From GCA-2688775 sp035288865 (GTDB lineage: Archaea > Nanobdellota > Nanobdellia > Woesearchaeales > GW2011-AR4), in NCBI GenBank assembly GCA_035288865.1, contig DATDZA010000008.1:1-64000 (forward strand): a stretch of 64,000 nt of DNA. Direction: 5' to 3'. Positions 50,603 through 59,694 of the stretch are shown one piece after another; positions within the stretch are counted from its first letter, which is position 1, and every line of letters begins with the position of its first letter. The translations under genes and the position numbers were made by a program. The notes under the pieces are model-generated. The model saw nothing but the letters and a program-made list of their open reading frames with translations, did no database searches and was not told the origin of the DNA.

Positions 50603-51822
50603 TAATACCGAGCATAGATTTAATGGACGGGAAAGCAGTTCAGCTTAAGCAGGGAAAAGAAAAAGTCATTGAAATAAGCAATGTGCTTGATTTAGCTCTA
50701 AACTTTAGAAGATATGGCGAAATAGCAGTTATTGATCTAGACGCAGCTTTTGGGAAAGGGAATAATTTAGAATTAATCAAGGAAATTTGCAAAATTGCTG
50801 ATTGCAGGGTTGGGGGAGGCATAAGGACAATCGAAAAAGCAAATGAAATATTGCGGGCAGGCGCTAAAAAAATAATAATAGGCACAAAAGCAACTCCTAA
50901 ATTCCTAAAGCTGCTACCAAAAGATAGGGTTATAGTAGCGATAGATGCAAAAGATGGCTATGTTGTTAATAATGGCTGGAGAAGTAAAACTAACAAGACG
51001 CCTAAAAAGCTAATTAAAGAGTTAGAGCCATTCTGTTTTGAATTCCTATTTACAGATGTAAACAAAGAAGGCTTGATGAAAGGAATAGACTTTAGCAAAA
51101 TCAAAAGATTAAGGGAGTCAACAAAAAATAAATTAACTGTTGCGGGAGGAATTACTTATTTAAGTGAAATTAAATGGATGGAAAACCTGGGGATAAATTC
51201 GCAATTGGGAATGTCGTTGTATAAGGGAAAAATAATATTAAGCGAAGCTTTTGTTTCCCTTATAGATTTTAAAAAGAATAATGGTTTAACACCAACTATT
51301 GTCCAGGATGATAAGAAACAGGTTTTAATGCTCTCATTTTCAAATAAAGAATCATTGAACAAAACGCTGGAAACAGGGAAGGCAACATATTACAGCCGCT
51401 CAAGAAAAAAGATTTGGACAAAAGGAGAAACTTCCGGAAATTTTCAAGAAATTTTAAGGATTAAATATGATTGCGACCGGGACGCTTTGCTGTTCACAGT
51501 CAAACAGAAAAATTTTGCATGCCATGAAGGAACCTATTCGTGCTTTGGAGCTCAAGGTTTTGACCTTGATTTGCTTTTCGATGTAATAAAAGATAAGGTA
51601 AACAATCCAAGAAATAATTCCTACACTTCAAAAATTACTAAAGACGAAGGAAAAATCAAGGCTAAAATAAGAGAAGAATCTGAAGAATTAATCGACTACA
51701 AGAACAAATCAAATTTAATTTGGGAGGCTGCCGATTTACTGTATTTTGCATTTGTATTAATGGCAAAAAACAACCTGGACATTAGCGACTTAAAAAACGA
51801 ATTATGGAGACGAAGGAAATGA
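50599..51822 (+). CDS. hisA: Trifunctional HisA-HisI-HisE fusion
   Basis: The 407-residue protein has three domains. Residues 1-222 are HisA, the ProFAR isomerase barrel (MIIPSIDLMDGKAVQLKQG, VGGGIRTIEKANEIL, TVAGGITYLSEI). Residues 223-318 are HisI, the PRA-CH cyclohydrolase (LMLSFSNKESLNKTLETGKA, WTKGETSGNFQEIL, CHEGTYSCFG with metal cysteines). Residues 320-407 are HisE, the PRA-PH pyrophosphohydrolase (KAKIREESEELIDY, WEAADLLYF). HisI-HisE fusions are common, but HisA fused in front is unusual. The protein carries steps 2, 3 and 4 of the pathway. No frameshift is seen. Confidence 0.95.
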   Translation: MIIPSIDLMDGKAVQLKQGKEKVIEISNVLDLALNFRRYGEIAVIDLDAAFGKGNNLELIKEICKIADCRVGGGIRTIEKANEILRAGAKKIIIGTKATPKFLKLLPKDRVIVAIDAKDGYVVNNGWRSKTNKTPKKLIKELEPFCFEFLFTDVNKEGLMKGIDFSKIKRLRESTKNKLTVAGGITYLSEIKWMENLGINSQLGMSLYKGKIILSEAFVSLIDFKKNNGLTPTIVQDDKKQVLMLSFSNKESLNKTLETGKATYYSRSRKKIWTKGETSGNFQEILRIKYDCDRDALLFTVKQKNFACHEGTYSCFGAQGFDLDLLFDVIKDKVNNPRNNSYTSKITKDEGKIKAKIREESEELIDYKNKSNLIWEAADLLYFAFVLMAKNNLDISDLKNELWRRRK

Positions 51823-53009
51823 AGATAGTAAAGAAAATTATCGAGGATGTAAGAATTAATGGAGATACTGCAGTTAAATATTATACTAAAAAATTTGATA
51901 AAATAGAAATTAAAAAAATTGAGGTTACTAAAGATGAAGTAAGGGAGGCATATCGTGCAATAAATAAAGGCACGATTGAAGCGCTAAAGGCTGCCAAGTC
52001 CAATATTGAATTTTTTGCCAAAGAACAGAAAAAACAATTCAAGAATTTTAAAATAAACAAAGATGGAGTAACTCTCGGGCAAAGAGTAGTTCCAATAGAA
52101 AAAATTGGAGTTTATATTCCTGGCGGAAATTATCCTTTGCCTTCAACTGCATTAATGTGCATAATTCCAGCAAAAATTGCTGGTGTTAAAAATGTAATTG
52201 CCTGCTCTCCAAAGGTCAAACAAGAAACAATAGTTGCTGCAGATATTGCAGGTGCAGATAAAATATTCAGAATTGGAGGTATACAGGCAATTGCTGCAAT
52301 GGCTTATGGAACAAAAACAATTCCAAAAGTTGACAAAATTGTCGGTCCTGGAAATATTTATGTTACGGCTGCAAAAAAAGAGGTATTTGGGCAATGCGGA
52401 ATAGATTTTCTTGCAGGCCCAAGCGAAATTATGATAGTAGCGGACGGTTCAGCGAATGGCGGCTGTATAGCTGCTGATTTATTGGCACAGCTTGAACACG
52501 ATATTAATTCAAGAGCCTTTTTAATAACTAATTCAAAAAAATTAATTAGAAACGTGAAAAATGAAATAAAAATGCAAATGAAAGAATTAGTTACAAAACC
52601 AATAATCAAAAAATCAATTAAAAATTTGAAAATTGAATTAATTAGGAAAATTGGAGATGTGGTTAAAATTGCAAATGAAATTGCTCCAGAGCACTTGGAA
52701 CTGCAAATAAGAAATCCGAAGAGAATGCTGGGAAAATTAAAAAATTATGGCTCGTTATTCATTGGAAAATATTCAGCAGAGGTATTTGGAGATTATTGCA
52801 GCGGAACAAACCACGTTTTGCCGACAAATGGCGGAGCCAGATTCACAAGCGGACTAAGTGTAATGGATTTTATTAAATTGCAACCTTATCAAAAAATAAG
52901 CCGAGAAGGCGCTAAAAGACTGTCGTTCATTGCATTGAAATTAAGCCAGACAGAAGGTTTAGATGCACACAATAAATCAATTAAAATAAGATTAAGCAAA
53001 ACTATTTAA
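51804..53009 (+). CDS. hisD: Histidinol dehydrogenase
   Basis: The 401-residue NAD- and Zn-dependent enzyme makes histidine from histidinol in two oxidations. IGVYIPGGNYPLPSTALM, KIVGPGNIYVTAAKK, DFLAGPSEIMIVAD, LLAQLEHDINSRA (Zn ligands) and GTNHVLPTNGGARF are diagnostic. It overlaps the hisA-I-E gene by 19 bp. ATG 51819 is a second possible start. Confidence 0.97.
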   Translation: METKEMKIVKKIIEDVRINGDTAVKYYTKKFDKIEIKKIEVTKDEVREAYRAINKGTIEALKAAKSNIEFFAKEQKKQFKNFKINKDGVTLGQRVVPIEKIGVYIPGGNYPLPSTALMCIIPAKIAGVKNVIACSPKVKQETIVAADIAGADKIFRIGGIQAIAAMAYGTKTIPKVDKIVGPGNIYVTAAKKEVFGQCGIDFLAGPSEIMIVADGSANGGCIAADLLAQLEHDINSRAFLITNSKKLIRNVKNEIKMQMKELVTKPIIKKSIKNLKIELIRKIGDVVKIANEIAPEHLELQIRNPKRMLGKLKNYGSLFIGKYSAEVFGDYCSGTNHVLPTNGGARFTSGLSVMDFIKLQPYQKISREGAKRLSFIALKLSQTEGLDAHNKSIKIRLSKTI

Positions 53010-53033
53010 ACCAAAATAAAAATAGAAACCAAT

Positions 53034-54341
53034 ATGGACCTTCAACTTCCAAAAGGAACTCGGGATTTTGCTCCCGAAGAGAAAATAATAAGAGACAAAG
53101 TAGTTGACACTCTAAAAGAAGTGTTTGAATTGTATGGGTTTGCTCCTCTAGAAACTCCTATATTTGAGAGATTTGATGTTTTGTCATCAAAATATACTGG
53201 AGGAGCAGAGATCCTGAAAGAAACTTTTAAGCTAAAAGACCAGGGCGGAAGAGATTTGGGATTAAGGTATGACTTGACAGTTCCAATGTGTAGATACATT
53301 GCGATGAACCCTAACACGAAAATGCCTTTTAAAAGGTACCAAATTGGAGAAGTTTTTAGGGACGGGCCAATAGCTTCCGCCCGTTACAGGCAGTTTACGC
53401 AGTGTGATGTTGATGTCATTGGAAGCTCTTCAATGGCGGCAGATGCTGAGATTGTATCTCTGATTTTTACAGCTTTCAAAAAATTGGATTTTGAAATTAT
53501 CATAAAAATCAATAACAGAAAATTGCTAAATGATATTTTAGATTTTTGCGGAATTGAAAAAGACAAGCAAGATTCCGTAATTTTATCGATAGACAAACTA
53601 GAAAAATTTGGCCAAAATGTTGTAAAGAATGAATTAAAAGAACAAAGATTAGATAATTCAAAGATAGATAAAATAATGGATTTCTTAAATATTAAAGGAA
53701 GCAATGATGAAAAAATTTCTCAATTAAAAAAATTATTAAAAAATCCTGACGGATTGAATGAAATTGAGCAATTATTATATTATTTAAAAAATATTAATCT
53801 CGAAGCTGATTTTGATGTTTCATTGGCCAGGGGACTTTCATATTATACTGGAACAGTAATTGAAACATTCTTGAAGCAAAGCAATGTCAAAAGCTCAGTT
53901 TGTGCAGGTGGCAGATATGATAAAATGATTGGCAGTTTATTGGAAAAAGGAGAATATCCAGCAGTTGGCGTAAGCTTTGGAGTTGACAGAATTTATGATG
54001 CGATGATTGAGAAATCGGAAAAAAAACAAAAAACAAACACTAAAGTTTATGTCATTCCAATAAAAACAATTAACGAGGGAATTAAAATTGCACAGCAATT
54101 AAGGGATGCAGGAATTAAAGCCGATATCGATTTGAATGAAAAGGGCCCTTCAAAAAATCTTGAATATGCAAATTCACTCGGAATTCCTTTTGTCCTTTTC
54201 GTTGGAAAAAAAGAATTGCAGGAAAGAAAATTAAAATTAAGGGATATGGTGAGCGGAGAGGAAGAGATGTTAAGTATTTTTGACATAATGAAAAAATTAG
54301 GCATTGACCCAGTCAAATTCAATACAGGGAAAAAACTATAA
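53034..54341 (+). CDS. hisS: Histidyl-tRNA synthetase
   Basis: The 435-residue class II synthetase charges tRNA-His. QLPKGTRDFAPEE (motif 1 side), RYDLTVPMCRYIA, RYQIGEVFRDGPIASARYRQ (motif 2), SLARGLSYYTGTVIE (HisA-type histidine site), CAGGRYDKMIG and GVSFGVDRIYDAM (motif 3) are complete, and the C-terminal anticodon domain is present. It is a full HisRS rather than HisZ. It follows hisD after 24 bp, so the locus runs from tRNA-His to its synthetase. It overlaps the convergent map gene by 6 bp. Confidence 0.95.
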   Translation: MDLQLPKGTRDFAPEEKIIRDKVVDTLKEVFELYGFAPLETPIFERFDVLSSKYTGGAEILKETFKLKDQGGRDLGLRYDLTVPMCRYIAMNPNTKMPFKRYQIGEVFRDGPIASARYRQFTQCDVDVIGSSSMAADAEIVSLIFTAFKKLDFEIIIKINNRKLLNDILDFCGIEKDKQDSVILSIDKLEKFGQNVVKNELKEQRLDNSKIDKIMDFLNIKGSNDEKISQLKKLLKNPDGLNEIEQLLYYLKNINLEADFDVSLARGLSYYTGTVIETFLKQSNVKSSVCAGGRYDKMIGSLLEKGEYPAVGVSFGVDRIYDAMIEKSEKKQKTNTKVYVIPIKTINEGIKIAQQLRDAGIKADIDLNEKGPSKNLEYANSLGIPFVLFVGKKELQERKLKLRDMVSGEEEMLSIFDIMKKLGIDPVKFNTGKKL

Positions 54342-55226
54342 TTTAGTCAACACAATCACTTCCCCATTCTCATCAATTAAAATAGAATGCTCTGCTTGTG
54401 CAACTAATCCTTTGCTTGTCTCAACTAAAGGTGGAAACTGATGAATCATTCCAAGTTGGCTTAATTCCCTCAGCGCAAAATTTGCTTTTGCCCCAAATTT
54501 TCTTGTCAGCCATCTTTCCGCAAACGGCAAGTTTTCATAGCTTTCAATTTCTTTTAGAACTTGTCTTGTTATCGGACTTCTCACATTTCTTTTATGCTGC
54601 ATCATGAAAACAGTTGGATGCCCTTTTTCTCCCACTATGCCGGCGCCTGTTGTTGAAAATGGCTCGATGGCAAAAGTCATATTTTCCTTTAATTTCGTTT
54701 TGTCACCATTATCAAAATTCGGCAATGTCGGGCTTGTGTGGATGTCGTACAATCCCAAACCATGCCCTGATAAATTTCTAACAGGATTAAATCCATAACT
54801 TTTAATTGCGTCCTGAATGGTTTTTCCAATTTCTCTCAATTCAGTTCCGACATTGACAATTTTCAAAGCTTCTTCCAATGCTTTCTGCGCGGCCTGAACT
54901 AAATCAGAATATTTTCCTGACAAATCAATTGTATAAGCGGTGTCACCAATTGCTCCATTAACGTGAACTCCTAAATCCAAGCAGACCACTTGATTTTCAA
55001 AAATAGTTAAATCATCTTCCATTGCACAGAAGTGGGCTGCTATGTCATCGCAGGAAATCTGAACAGGAAAAGCAGGCTTTCCTCCCAGCTCAAAAATTTT
55101 CTTTTCGATTAATTCTGTAGTTTCAAGCAGGGAGTTTCCTTTCGTAATCAAAGTTTTGCCGTATTCAATAGCTTCTGCGGAAATTTTTCCTGCCTTTATG
55201 AAATCATGTTTGGTTTGTGGGTCCAT
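54336..55226 (-). CDS. map: Methionine aminopeptidase, type II
   Basis: The 296-residue metalloprotease removes the initiator Met. FPVQISCDDIAAHF, the metal Asp pair in LDLGVHVNGAIGDTAYTIDL, SGHGLGLYDIH, FAIEPFSTTG and the final QAEHSILI provide the ligands. The insert between the last two motifs marks type II, the archaeal/eukaryotic form. ATG 55226 is preferred to 55235 because a TATA-like box on this strand lies 30 bp upstream. Confidence 0.95.
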   Translation of the reverse strand: MDPQTKHDFIKAGKISAEAIEYGKTLITKGNSLLETTELIEKKIFELGGKPAFPVQISCDDIAAHFCAMEDDLTIFENQVVCLDLGVHVNGAIGDTAYTIDLSGKYSDLVQAAQKALEEALKIVNVGTELREIGKTIQDAIKSYGFNPVRNLSGHGLGLYDIHTSPTLPNFDNGDKTKLKENMTFAIEPFSTTGAGIVGEKGHPTVFMMQHKRNVRSPITRQVLKEIESYENLPFAERWLTRKFGAKANFALRELSQLGMIHQFPPLVETSKGLVAQAEHSILIDENGEVIVLTKL

Positions 55227-55275
55227 AATCAACACTCGTGTGCAGCTTATTTAAAATTTTGGAAATTGTGCAATC

Positions 55276-55875
55276 TTACTTGGTTTGCTGGCCCCCCCGT
55301 ATTGCGATTGGCAATGATAATTCGACATAATTAAGTGGAGCAACTGCCTCATAAGCTTTATCGAGAATTGCTAGTGCCCTTTGTCGTTCTTGTTGCTGAA
55401 TTAAGTCGTACATTATTGCTGATAAGTTTTTGACTAAACCGGTTCCGTACATAGCATTATCATAACTGGCTTTCAACCATACATACTCATACAAATCACC
55501 ATTTTCTCTCTTCATGTCTGCAAAAACATTGTTCCGGCTTTCGTCAAAATTTTTTCTGAATTTAGATAATACTTGCTCTCTAAACGTGTCCCATTCCACT
55601 GTGGGCATGGTGTAATTATGATCTATGATTATCCCTTCCCGTCTAATAGAATAATAAATGATAAGCGCAACGAACTCAGCTAAATCTTTTTGTTTTTGAT
55701 TAGAACCAACGCAGTTCTGAAAATTTCTTATCGTGGAATCAAGCATGTGATTCTCAAAGAATAACTTTAATCTCGCCCTCAATAATTTGAAAGGATCCTC
55801 AAAATCCAAAAGCAGCTCGTCAATAGTTACTTGTCGGACACTTGGGAGAATACCTGGAATTATGATGTTAACCAT
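55276..55875 (-). CDS. Helical protein of unknown function
   Basis: A 199-residue mostly helical protein with KLLRARLKLFFENHMLDSTI and QQQERQRALAILDKAYEAVA. No domain is recognised. A TATA-like gtttaaataag near 55895-55905 gives it its own promoter, just past the end of the FttA gene. It lies between map and FttA on the same strand. Confidence 0.6.
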   Translation of the reverse strand: MVNIIIPGILPSVRQVTIDELLLDFEDPFKLLRARLKLFFENHMLDSTIRNFQNCVGSNQKQKDLAEFVALIIYYSIRREGIIIDHNYTMPTVEWDTFREQVLSKFRKNFDESRNNVFADMKRENGDLYEYVWLKASYDNAMYGTGLVKNLSAIMYDLIQQQERQRALAILDKAYEAVAPLNYVELSLPIAIRGGQQTK

Positions 55876-55909
55876 AAGGTTAGAATTAAAGAATCTTATT
55901 TAAACTTTT

Positions 55910-57802
55910 TTACTTCACTCGCACAGCTTCCAGATTCCTCGGAGCGACTGTTTCTATCCTGAAATTTTTGTGCATAGCGCTTGCCAAATCCAAGCATCTG
56001 GAGCTTTCGCCGTGATTTACAATTATTTTTTTAGGCCGAGGCTCGCATTTTGCGACAAAATTCATCAGCTGGTTTCTTGATGAGTGCCCTGAAAAGCCAT
56101 CGACTGTGTGAACCGACATTTTTATCTGAAGCATTTCCTGCTTCCCCCCATCTGCAAATGTGAATTCTCTTTCGCCCTGCTGCATTCGTCTTCCCAATGA
56201 GCCTTCGCCCTGATAATTTACAAATCCTATCGCGTTTTTTGGGTTATCGCATAAGTGCTTCAAGTACTGGACAGAGGGCCCGCCTGTCAGCATTCCGGAA
56301 GTTGCAAGTATAACACACGGCCCGGTGTTCTCAATCACATCCATTCTCTCCTGCTGCGAGCCGACCCTCTTGAAAACCTCATGCAGGAATGGATTCTGAT
56401 CTTTGTGAAAAATTAATTTTCTAACTGTGTTATTCAAATATTCAGGGTAAGCTGTGTGAATTGCTGTAACGTCCCACACCATTCCGTCAATATAAACTGG
56501 GATATGCTGCATTCTTCCTTCGCGCACCATTGCTTCAATTGCCAGCATTACTTCTTGCGCCCTTCCAACGCCCAAAGTTGGAATCAAAACCTTTCCACCT
56601 CTTTCAGTTGTTTCTTTTATGACTTTCATCAATTCTTCGTCAGTTTCCTGCCTGTGAGGCATTATATTATCTTTTCCACCATAAGTCGCTTCAAGCATTA
56701 AAGTTTCAAGCCTTGGAAATTGAGTCACTGCCGGCTCCAGCAACAACGTTTTTCCATATTTCTGATCACCACTATACAGGATGTTGTGCAGGCCATTTCC
56801 AACGTGAAGATGAACCATAGCACTTCCTAAAATATGTCCTGCATTGTACATTGTGATTCGGACATCAGGAGTTACATCGCTGACTTCGTTGTATTCAAGC
56901 GTAATTGTATGCTTGACCATCTCCTTGATTTCCTCGGCAGAGTAAATTGGCTCTTTGCCATCTGCTCGCTGGATTTTTATGAAATCAAGCATTAAAAGGG
57001 CAGAAACATCTCTTGTCGGCTCTGTGCAGTAAACGGGCCCCCTATATCCAAATTTAAAAAGATACGGGATAAAACCGCAATGATCAATGTGGGCGTGGCT
57101 TAAAATAACCGCGTCCAATTCATTAATATCAAATTCAGGAGCTTCAAGGTAAGGGTATGGCTTTGCATCGTCGGCTACGTTAATTCCGCAGTCCAGCAAA
57201 ACTCTTGATTCTGGAGTCTGTAATAAAATGCAGCTTCTTCCAACTTGCCGTCCGCTTCCAAGATAAGACAGCCTTATCCACTCATTTTTCTTTTCCCGTT
57301 TCCAACCGTCGTAAATCCTGTGGCCAACTTTGTCCAAAAATTTTCTCCTGTAATCACTGTGCTGGTAAAGAACTGCTCTAACATTTTCAATTAACTTTGA
57401 GCGTATAGCCGGCTTTCTTCTTATTAGCGGAACCCAAAAAGTCTGCATTCTGATATCCCTCAGCAAAGAGCCCTGCTTGCCGATTGCAAGCCCTGGCTTG
57501 TCAGCTTCGATTATAACCCTGCTTCTCTGCGGATCAAATATTACCTGGTCAACTCCGGCTTCCTCCGGAACCAATGACCTGATGACTTTTTCGGCCTCTT
57601 CCATATCCATTGTAATGCTCGGGTCCGGCCTTAGCTCAACCCTTTTCTTTATGTCATCGACAATCCTCTTAATTATTCCGTTGTTATTAAGGAAAAAATC
57701 CTTGTTTTTTGTGTACAGGACTATATTTGCGCCTTCAAAATTAATGTCGCTTATAGTATTTTCCGGCAAGTTCCTCAGAATTTCCTTTGTAATGTCTGCC
57801 AT
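55910..57802 (-). CDS. fttA: aCPSF1/FttA transcription termination ribonuclease (KH-MBL-beta-CASP)
   Basis: The 630-residue protein has tandem KH-type domains (residues 1-145, with AIGKQGSLLRDI at about 106-117), a metallo-beta-lactamase core (HAHIDHCG at 236-243, and later NAGHILGSAMVH and LYSGD), and a beta-CASP region (TLGVGRAQE, CVILATSGMLTGGPS, VDGFSGHSSRNQL). This protein cleaves nascent RNA at U-rich sites and ends transcription in archaea. The length is normal. It bears on the attenuator-like leader at 46 kb. Confidence 0.97.
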   Translation of the reverse strand: MADITKEILRNLPENTISDINFEGANIVLYTKNKDFFLNNNGIIKRIVDDIKKRVELRPDPSITMDMEEAEKVIRSLVPEEAGVDQVIFDPQRSRVIIEADKPGLAIGKQGSLLRDIRMQTFWVPLIRRKPAIRSKLIENVRAVLYQHSDYRRKFLDKVGHRIYDGWKREKKNEWIRLSYLGSGRQVGRSCILLQTPESRVLLDCGINVADDAKPYPYLEAPEFDINELDAVILSHAHIDHCGFIPYLFKFGYRGPVYCTEPTRDVSALLMLDFIKIQRADGKEPIYSAEEIKEMVKHTITLEYNEVSDVTPDVRITMYNAGHILGSAMVHLHVGNGLHNILYSGDQKYGKTLLLEPAVTQFPRLETLMLEATYGGKDNIMPHRQETDEELMKVIKETTERGGKVLIPTLGVGRAQEVMLAIEAMVREGRMQHIPVYIDGMVWDVTAIHTAYPEYLNNTVRKLIFHKDQNPFLHEVFKRVGSQQERMDVIENTGPCVILATSGMLTGGPSVQYLKHLCDNPKNAIGFVNYQGEGSLGRRMQQGEREFTFADGGKQEMLQIKMSVHTVDGFSGHSSRNQLMNFVAKCEPRPKKIIVNHGESSRCLDLASAMHKNFRIETVAPRNLEAVRVK

Positions 57803-58131
57803 TTTATTTTAAGTAGAAAAATTTCTAATCAGTCTCAACTCCTGGGTTTTTATTGTTATTTTCATTATTTGAATTGTTTTATCTTAATTTTAAGCTTTGG
57901 ATAGTTTTTTGAAGTAGTTTACTAGATTTTTATAAAAGGAATGCTTAGATTTACAAATTCAGTGCAATTATAAAATTCCTTCCCTGAGGATTTAATTTTT
58001 GATTTAAACTTGTATATAAACATCAAATTCCTAAAAACATAAAACTCAAAGACTAATCTCTTTTTAACTAATTAATTTTATTATTTTTTAAGACATTTCT
58101 TTTATTTAAATTTTGGAAGCTTGTAGAAAAG
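57803..58131. other. AT-rich intergenic region without a gene
   Basis: This 329-bp gap between the proteasome gene and FttA (same strand) holds no credible ORF on either strand. It contains several TATA-like stretches and T runs on both strands and probably includes the terminator of the proteasome gene and the FttA promoter region. No clear hairpin or repeat was seen. Confidence 0.5.
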
Positions 58132-58773
58132 TTATACTTCAATTCTGTAATCAAGTTCTTTTGTAAAAACTTTTTTGACGCCGTCTTTTGTTATCGTGTA
58201 AATATCAATCCCATTTCCTGAAGCAATGTCTCTCTGGACTGCTGCATTTATTCCCTTTGCAGCCAATTTAACTCCCTCATCGATGCTTAATCCCTTTTTG
58301 TAGAGCGTTTCTAAAACTCCAAATGCCATGACAGAGCCGGAACCTGAAGAAATGTAATCATCAATCTCGACAATTGAGCCGTCGGGGCTTAAATCGTACA
58401 AGTGAAGCCCTTTTGAATCAACTCCGCCTAAAATGAAATGCGAGATTCCCGGAATTAAGCTGTATTTTCTTATGTTATTATATACAAAACTGCACAGCAG
58501 GCTCGCAGCCTCTCTCACGTTTGTTTCCCTTCCAGTTCTTAAATCCTTTAATTTAAGCTCGGCCTTTAGGTATTTTACTAGTAATTGAACGTCAGAAACT
58601 GTCCCTGCCACCGTGACGGCCATATTGGCGGTTATTGGCATTATCTTATCAAACTTCTTCCATGCTACCAAGTACCCGGAAGTGGCTCTTTTATCAGCAG
58701 CCAATACAATGCCGTCCTTGCACACTAAGCCTATAGTTGTTGTACCTGTTTTCAGTTCGTTATTTTCCATCAT
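58132..58773 (-). CDS. psmB: 20S proteasome beta subunit
   Basis: The 213-residue precursor is cut after Gly10 (ELKTG|TTTIG) so that Thr11 becomes the catalytic Thr1. Asp27 and Lys43 correspond to the catalytic Asp17 and Lys33. GLVCKDGIVLAADKRATSG, AGTVSDVQLLVK and SSGSGSVMAFGVLE are typical. The short propeptide is normal for archaea. The alpha subunit is not in the window. Confidence 0.97.
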   Translation of the reverse strand: MMENNELKTGTTTIGLVCKDGIVLAADKRATSGYLVAWKKFDKIMPITANMAVTVAGTVSDVQLLVKYLKAELKLKDLRTGRETNVREAASLLCSFVYNNIRKYSLIPGISHFILGGVDSKGLHLYDLSPDGSIVEIDDYISSGSGSVMAFGVLETLYKKGLSIDEGVKLAAKGINAAVQRDIASGNGIDIYTITKDGVKKVFTKELDYRIEV

Positions 58774-58821
58774 GAAAACCTATGAAGAATTTCTTATTAT
58801 GGAGTTATATTGAAGTAATAT

Positions 58822-59223
58822 TTAAAGGTTGCGGTCATCAACTTGTTGCTGTTGAAATAATTTTTTTATAAATTCATCCAAATTCTGCGAGCCTCTGTTT
58901 TTGTCATAAAGAATAACTTGAGTCCCATCTTTGGCCACTTGGTCCAGTTGCAATTGCAAGCTGGCAGCGGCGTGTGAGGTAGTCACTATAGCCACTATGC
59001 CTCCTCTTATTTCATTTGCCTGCCTGACCAATTCAATTCCATTAATTTGATTTTGACCAAGATTGTAATCACATACAAGAAGGTCTATTCCCATTTCCCC
59101 ATGCAAAATTTTCAAGGCTTCTGCTGGATTTGTCGCTATTGTCAGAGGATATTGGAACCCAAGCGCTGCCCTATATTCTGCTAGCTCAAATGGTTCATCG
59201 CTGACTGCAAGTATTGATGGCAT
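58822..59223 (-). CDS. Stand-alone receiver (CheY-like) domain protein
   Basis: The 133-residue protein resembles a response-regulator receiver. The acidic pair is SDEP, the phospho-acceptor is Asp in DLLVCDYNLG, followed by GIELVRQANE, the Thr/Ser in IVTTSHAAAS, and the Lys in LYDKNRG. No output domain follows, and no histidine kinase is in the window. A TATA-like atatttaaat (59241-59253) on this strand lies upstream. It may act through protein contacts. Confidence 0.8.
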   Translation of the reverse strand: MPSILAVSDEPFELAEYRAALGFQYPLTIATNPAEALKILHGEMGIDLLVCDYNLGQNQINGIELVRQANEIRGGIVAIVTTSHAAASLQLQLDQVAKDGTQVILYDKNRGSQNLDEFIKKLFQQQQVDDRNL

Positions 59224-59266
59224 GTTGGTTCAAAATCTCCTTAAGAATTTAAATATTTCGGTGGGA

Positions 59267-59596
59267 TTAGATTTGTCGTGCCATATAAGTGCCATTAGAT
59301 TCCCTTCCAAGCTCAAAATCTATTTTACCCAATAGTCTACCTGAGTAAACTAATATACTTATTTTTTCGTGAGGCTCTACAGGTTTTAAAGTGACCGTTT
59401 TCTTTGCTAAATTGCCACCTTGGTCGAATGGGAGGATATATTTTTGATTCAAGTTGAAACCTGGAGATTGTATTTCATAAGAAATAGGATGATATTCGTC
59501 AGCATTTAGGGGTTCATATAGAACTGATAAATTAACTGTATCTTCTAATTGAAATTTGGCTGGAGAAAGCTCAGCAGTAACAATGCCAATATTCAA
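59267..59596 (-). CDS. Small beta-rich protein of unknown function
   Basis: A 109-residue product starting with TTG (MNIGIVTAELSPAKFQ). Alternating strands (VNLSVLYEP, KKTVTLKPVEPHEKISILVY) suggest an Ig-like or beta-sandwich fold. The frame is open for about 17 more codons upstream, but no ATG or GTG is there, so the start is uncertain. A box TTTATAAC on this strand begins at 59664. Confidence 0.55.
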   Translation of the reverse strand: MNIGIVTAELSPAKFQLEDTVNLSVLYEPLNADEYHPISYEIQSPGFNLNQKYILPFDQGGNLAKKTVTLKPVEPHEKISILVYSGRLLGKIDFELGRESNGTYMARQI

Positions 59597-59694
59597 ACCT
59601 GTACTTGTCTTAAATGATCTGCTTTGGCTTAATGAATTAGTAATTTTCCCTCACCGGTTATAAATAAAAAGCAAAAACAGCAAGTCTAAATGGT

